From: Flavobacterium sp. N3904
Lineage (GTDB): Bacteria; Bacteroidota; Bacteroidia; Flavobacteriales; Flavobacteriaceae
Reading direction: 5' to 3'
Length of the DNA stretch: 64,000 nucleotides
Assembly: GCF_025947305.1 (NCBI RefSeq)
Contig: NZ_CP110009.1
Location: 4,009,501 to 4,073,500 of the forward strand
How positions within the stretch are numbered: the stretch's first letter is position 1; each line of letters opens with the position of its first letter. Below, in pieces: positions 61,722 through 64,000 of the stretch. The notes under the pieces are model-generated. The model worked only from the letters and a program-made list of their open reading frames with translations, was not told where the DNA came from and did not search any database. The translations under genes were made by a program, and so were the position numbers.

Positions 61722-62165
61722 ATGTTTAATTTTTTCAAAAGAAAACCCAAAGAATATTCCAAAATCGAAAGTCATATTTTCGGAATAATTACTGAGTTGC
61801 TAAAAATAAGTGGAACGGATATCAATTGTGATGAGTTAGGCGCAAAATACTATTTAAGTAACGAAGAACAGCACTTTAAAGTTACCATATTAGGTAATGA
61901 TTCTGTAATACGATTGACAAATACCCGTGATTCTGTTGCAGAGAAATATGATAAATTTTTTGTTGAAGATGTTTTAAAAGCGGTAAAAGAAGAGAAACAT
62001 CGCAGAATGGAATTGGTATACGAATCAATTACCAACAGCATCGAAAAGATGGCCGAGCGTTTGCACAATGTCCTTATTGAGAACAATGAAGAGGAAGAAC
62101 ACAAAAAGGACGAAATCTATAAAATTCATAAAATCGAAGAAGAACAAAACACTAAGATTGTTTAA
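61722..62165 (+). CDS. Hypothetical soluble protein
   Basis: A 147-residue protein. It has a short basic start (MFNFFKRKPKEYSK), a folded-looking middle and a long charged helix at the end (about 95-147) rich in Glu and Lys. No membrane helix or family. It is monocistronic; the 271 bases upstream show no clear promoter or ORF. Confidence 0.5.
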   Translation: MFNFFKRKPKEYSKIESHIFGIITELLKISGTDINCDELGAKYYLSNEEQHFKVTILGNDSVIRLTNTRDSVAEKYDKFFVEDVLKAVKEEKHRRMELVYESITNSIEKMAERLHNVLIENNEEEEHKKDEIYKIHKIEEEQNTKIV

Positions 62166-62241
62166 TTTTTAATTTTATTATGGATTCTGCTGCATAGAAA
62201 ACAGTTTTCGTTTATCTATAAATTTACTGGAATTGTAAAAA

Positions 62242-62691
62242 ATGAAAATCGAAAAAGCAAACAGTAATGACAATGAAATTTTGACTGAAATAACTAAAAG
62301 GTCAAAAGCCTATTGGGGATATTCTGAAGAACAAATTTTACAATGGAATGACAATCTTACCATTTCAAAAGATTATATCGAAACCAATTTTACATTCAAA
62401 TTAGTAAGTGACACTAAAGTTATTGGTTACTATTCTTATGTCATTGAAGGAGAAAAGAATGTAAAATTGGATAACTTGTTCCTATTACCTGAATATATTG
62501 GAAAAGGATTTGGAAAATATTTAGTCGATGATTTTTTGAAACGAATGAGAAATGAAAATTTCGAAAAAATACTACTCGATTCAGAACCATACGCAGAAGC
62601 ATTTTATCTTAAATTTGGATTTAAAAAAATTGGAGAATTTGAAACTTCAATAAAAAATAGGTTTATGCCAATTTTGGAAATGAATCTTTAA
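62242..62691 (+). CDS. GNAT family acetyltransferase
   Basis: A 149-residue acetyltransferase. The acetyl-CoA-binding motif is LDNLFLLPEYIGKGFGKYLVDDFL (Gln/Arg-x-x-Gly-x-Gly/Ala pattern), followed by the LDSEPYAEAFYLKFGFKKIGEFET motif B. The substrate is unknown. It stands alone, with no terminator seen. Confidence 0.85.
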   Translation: MKIEKANSNDNEILTEITKRSKAYWGYSEEQILQWNDNLTISKDYIETNFTFKLVSDTKVIGYYSYVIEGEKNVKLDNLFLLPEYIGKGFGKYLVDDFLKRMRNENFEKILLDSEPYAEAFYLKFGFKKIGEFETSIKNRFMPILEMNL

Positions 62692-62803
62692 AATTGAACC
62701 AAATATTAACTACTACCAAAAATCACTTGAATAAATTGATATTTAATTAACACAATCCATTACATTTTTCTTTTATCAGAGAATAGTAAGTTTTAAAATT
62801 CCC

Positions 62804-62811
62804 TAACTTTG
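62804..62811 (+). promoter_or_regulatory. -7 element of murQ
   Basis: TAACTTTG matches TAnnTTTG, 36 bases before the murQ ATG. Confidence 0.5.
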
Positions 62812-62847
62812 CGAAGCTGCAAAAGTTGTCAATTTTAAAACAAAACA

Positions 62848-63663
62848 ATGACCTTTACCAAAACTACGGAACAATCTTCCAAATACGAACATTTAGAAAA
62901 AATGTCCGTTCAAGAATTACTTACAAATATCAATCGAGAAGACCAAACTGTCCCTCATGCTGTTGAAAAAGCGTTACCACAAATAGAAAAATTGGTTGCC
63001 GAAATTGTTTCCAAAATGAAATTGGGTGGACGATTATTCTACATAGGAGCTGGAACTTCTGGTCGTTTGGGAATCTTGGATGCTTCCGAATGTCCTCCCA
63101 CTTTTGGAGTTCCTTTTGATTTGGTTGTTGGAATCATCGCAGGTGGAGACACTGCGATTCGCAAAGCCGTAGAAAATGCCGAAGACAATGCCACACAAGC
63201 TTGGATTGACTTACAGGCGTTTGATGTAAATGAAAATGATGTTGTAGTAGGAATCGCAGCTTCGGGAACAACTCCGTATGTTATTGGAGGCTTACAGGCC
63301 TGTAACGAGAAAAAAATTAGTACCGGAAGTATTTCCTGCAATGCTGGAAGTCCGCTTTCGCAAACAGCAAAATTCCCGATCGAAGTTATAGTGGGACCAG
63401 AATTTGTAACAGGAAGTTCAAGAATGAAAGCCGGAACTGCACAAAAATTGGTTCTGAATATGATTACGACTGCCACGATGATTCAGCTTGGAAAAGTGAA
63501 AGGCAACAAAATGGTCGATATGCAATTGAGCAACAGCAAACTGGTAGATCGCGGCGTAAAAATGATAATGGGAGAAATCCCAGTTACCTACGAACAAGGT
63601 TCCGAATTGTTAAAAACACACGGAAGCGTGAGAAAAGCAGTTGATTTTTACAATAACAAATAG
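62848..63663 (+). CDS. murQ: N-acetylmuramic acid 6-phosphate etherase
   Basis: A 271-residue SIS-fold enzyme that splits MurNAc-6-P into GlcNAc-6-P and lactate during peptidoglycan recycling. YIGAGTSGRLGILDASECPPTFG with the key Glu, GDTAIRKAVENAEDN and GSSRMKAGTAQKLVLNM are all present. It is about 25 residues shorter than E. coli MurQ, typical of Flavobacteriia. It is followed by the DUF6095 gene (34 bp). Confidence 0.93.
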   Translation: MTFTKTTEQSSKYEHLEKMSVQELLTNINREDQTVPHAVEKALPQIEKLVAEIVSKMKLGGRLFYIGAGTSGRLGILDASECPPTFGVPFDLVVGIIAGGDTAIRKAVENAEDNATQAWIDLQAFDVNENDVVVGIAASGTTPYVIGGLQACNEKKISTGSISCNAGSPLSQTAKFPIEVIVGPEFVTGSSRMKAGTAQKLVLNMITTATMIQLGKVKGNKMVDMQLSNSKLVDRGVKMIMGEIPVTYEQGSELLKTHGSVRKAVDFYNNK

Positions 63664-63697
63664 AAAATAGTTTTTAGTAAAACTTTAAAATATAAAA

Positions 63698-63916
63698 ATG
63701 GCAAATAAAGAACACCTTGCAAAAGGAATAAAATATTTAACGGGCGCTTTACCGCTTATGTTCATTGGACCATCTGTGATTTATAATGCATTTATGAATC
63801 AAAAAAATGACTGGCATTATTTGGTTTTGGCCATTGGAATCATTGCTTGTCTTGGTTCAATGTTTTTAATGTTTGTGGGTTTGAAAATAATAATGAAAGG
63901 CATATTTAACGACTAA
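63698..63916 (+). CDS. DUF6095 family membrane protein
   Basis: A 72-residue protein with two membrane helices (about 14-32 and 40-64), beginning MANKEHLAKGIKYLTGALPL, as in DUF6095. It lies just downstream of murQ, which suggests co-transcription. Function unknown. Confidence 0.8.
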   Translation: MANKEHLAKGIKYLTGALPLMFIGPSVIYNAFMNQKNDWHYLVLAIGIIACLGSMFLMFVGLKIIMKGIFND

Positions 63917-63942
63917 TTTGTATCTTTACAAAAAATGAAATT

Positions 63943-64000
63943 ATGGATATTCAAGCCGAAATAAACTGGATTCATCAAGAAATCGACAAAGTAAAAGACC
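63943..64000 (+). CDS. Hypothetical protein (partial)
   Basis: An ATG at 63943 opens MDIQAEINWIHQEIDKVKD and runs off the right edge. Only 19 codons are visible. It resembles the start of a short flavobacterial protein of unknown role. An ATG at 63935 in another frame stops at once. Confidence 0.5.
   Translation, partial: MDIQAEINWIHQEIDKVKD

Noticed and set aside
1..64000. tRNA or rRNA genes, prophage or transposon
   Set aside because: I looked for TPsiC-like GGTTCGA arms, transposase motifs and phage genes and found none that could be supported. A program such as a tRNA scanner would be decisive.

Overview
The window is chromosomal DNA of a member of the Flavobacteriia (Bacteroidota), most likely a Flavobacterium. 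The DNA is AT-rich. Many genes are preceded by a flavobacterial -7 element (TAnnTTTG) and an A-rich stretch in place of a Shine-Dalgarno sequence. Several protein families are typical of the class: DUF4251, DUF4293, DUF6048, DUF6095, DUF6452, a LETM1-related biofilm-associated protein, and an oxyR/dps pair. I saw no rRNA, tRNA, CRISPR array, integrase or transposase. Most of the window is ordinary core genome.

Layout. 1-6004 is a minus-strand run of envelope proteins: two BamA/TamA-like surface-antigen barrels, a small barrel protein, and DUF4136, NlpE-like, DUF4251 and META-domain proteins. 6128-9116 holds a Cu/Zn superoxide dismutase, a YdeI-like protein and the LETM1-related protein. 9202-13728 pairs a SulP transporter with a beta-carbonic anhydrase, then has divergent dps and oxyR around a perfect palindrome. 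13791-19392 has two paralogous small proteins, MnmD, a branched-chain aminotransferase, a MazG-like pyrophosphohydrolase and a secreted M49 peptidase. 19677-24857 has an SRPBCC protein, an ECF sigma/anti-sigma-like/periplasmic-partner operon, a BNR-repeat protein and a secreted protein with six 22-residue repeats. 24982-36667 has Kup, an RsmB-type methyltransferase, Rho with a disordered N/Q-rich insert, DUF4293, a NarL-type two-component pair, a phosphoesterase, TruA and an MsbA-like ABC transporter.

36802-48135 contains a NUMOD4/HNH-like DNA-binding protein, dihydrolipoyl dehydrogenase, CysK, an NRAMP-related transporter with non-canonical metal-site motifs, a lipoprotein, an SGNH hydrolase, the cysE-cysM pair, an aldo/keto reductase, two small membrane proteins and OsmC. 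48333-54324 has an AI-2E family permease, a small lipoprotein cluster (one gene interrupted by an in-frame TGA), and RlmD followed by DUF6452 and DUF6048. 54653-58542 is the least explained part: four consecutive genes of unknown function, namely a possible lysozyme-like protein without signal peptide, a small soluble beta protein, an outer-membrane barrel with a coiled-coil insert, and a coiled-coil membrane protein with a proline/aspartate-rich tail. 58640-64000 returns to core genes: an RlmL-like methyltransferase, another methyltransferase, a ZIP transporter, a GNAT acetyltransferase, MurQ, DUF6095 and a partial gene.

How the genes fit together. Oxidative and envelope stress functions recur (SodC, Dps, OxyR, OsmC, NlpE-like, ECF sigma). 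The palindrome between dps and oxyR is a good candidate OxyR operator. Carbonic anhydrase with SulP suggests bicarbonate handling. CysE-CysM plus a separate CysK cover cysteine synthesis. Most transcription units end in strong hairpins, often shared between convergent genes. Several intergenic gaps hold repeat-like structures that may be dispersed flavobacterial elements.
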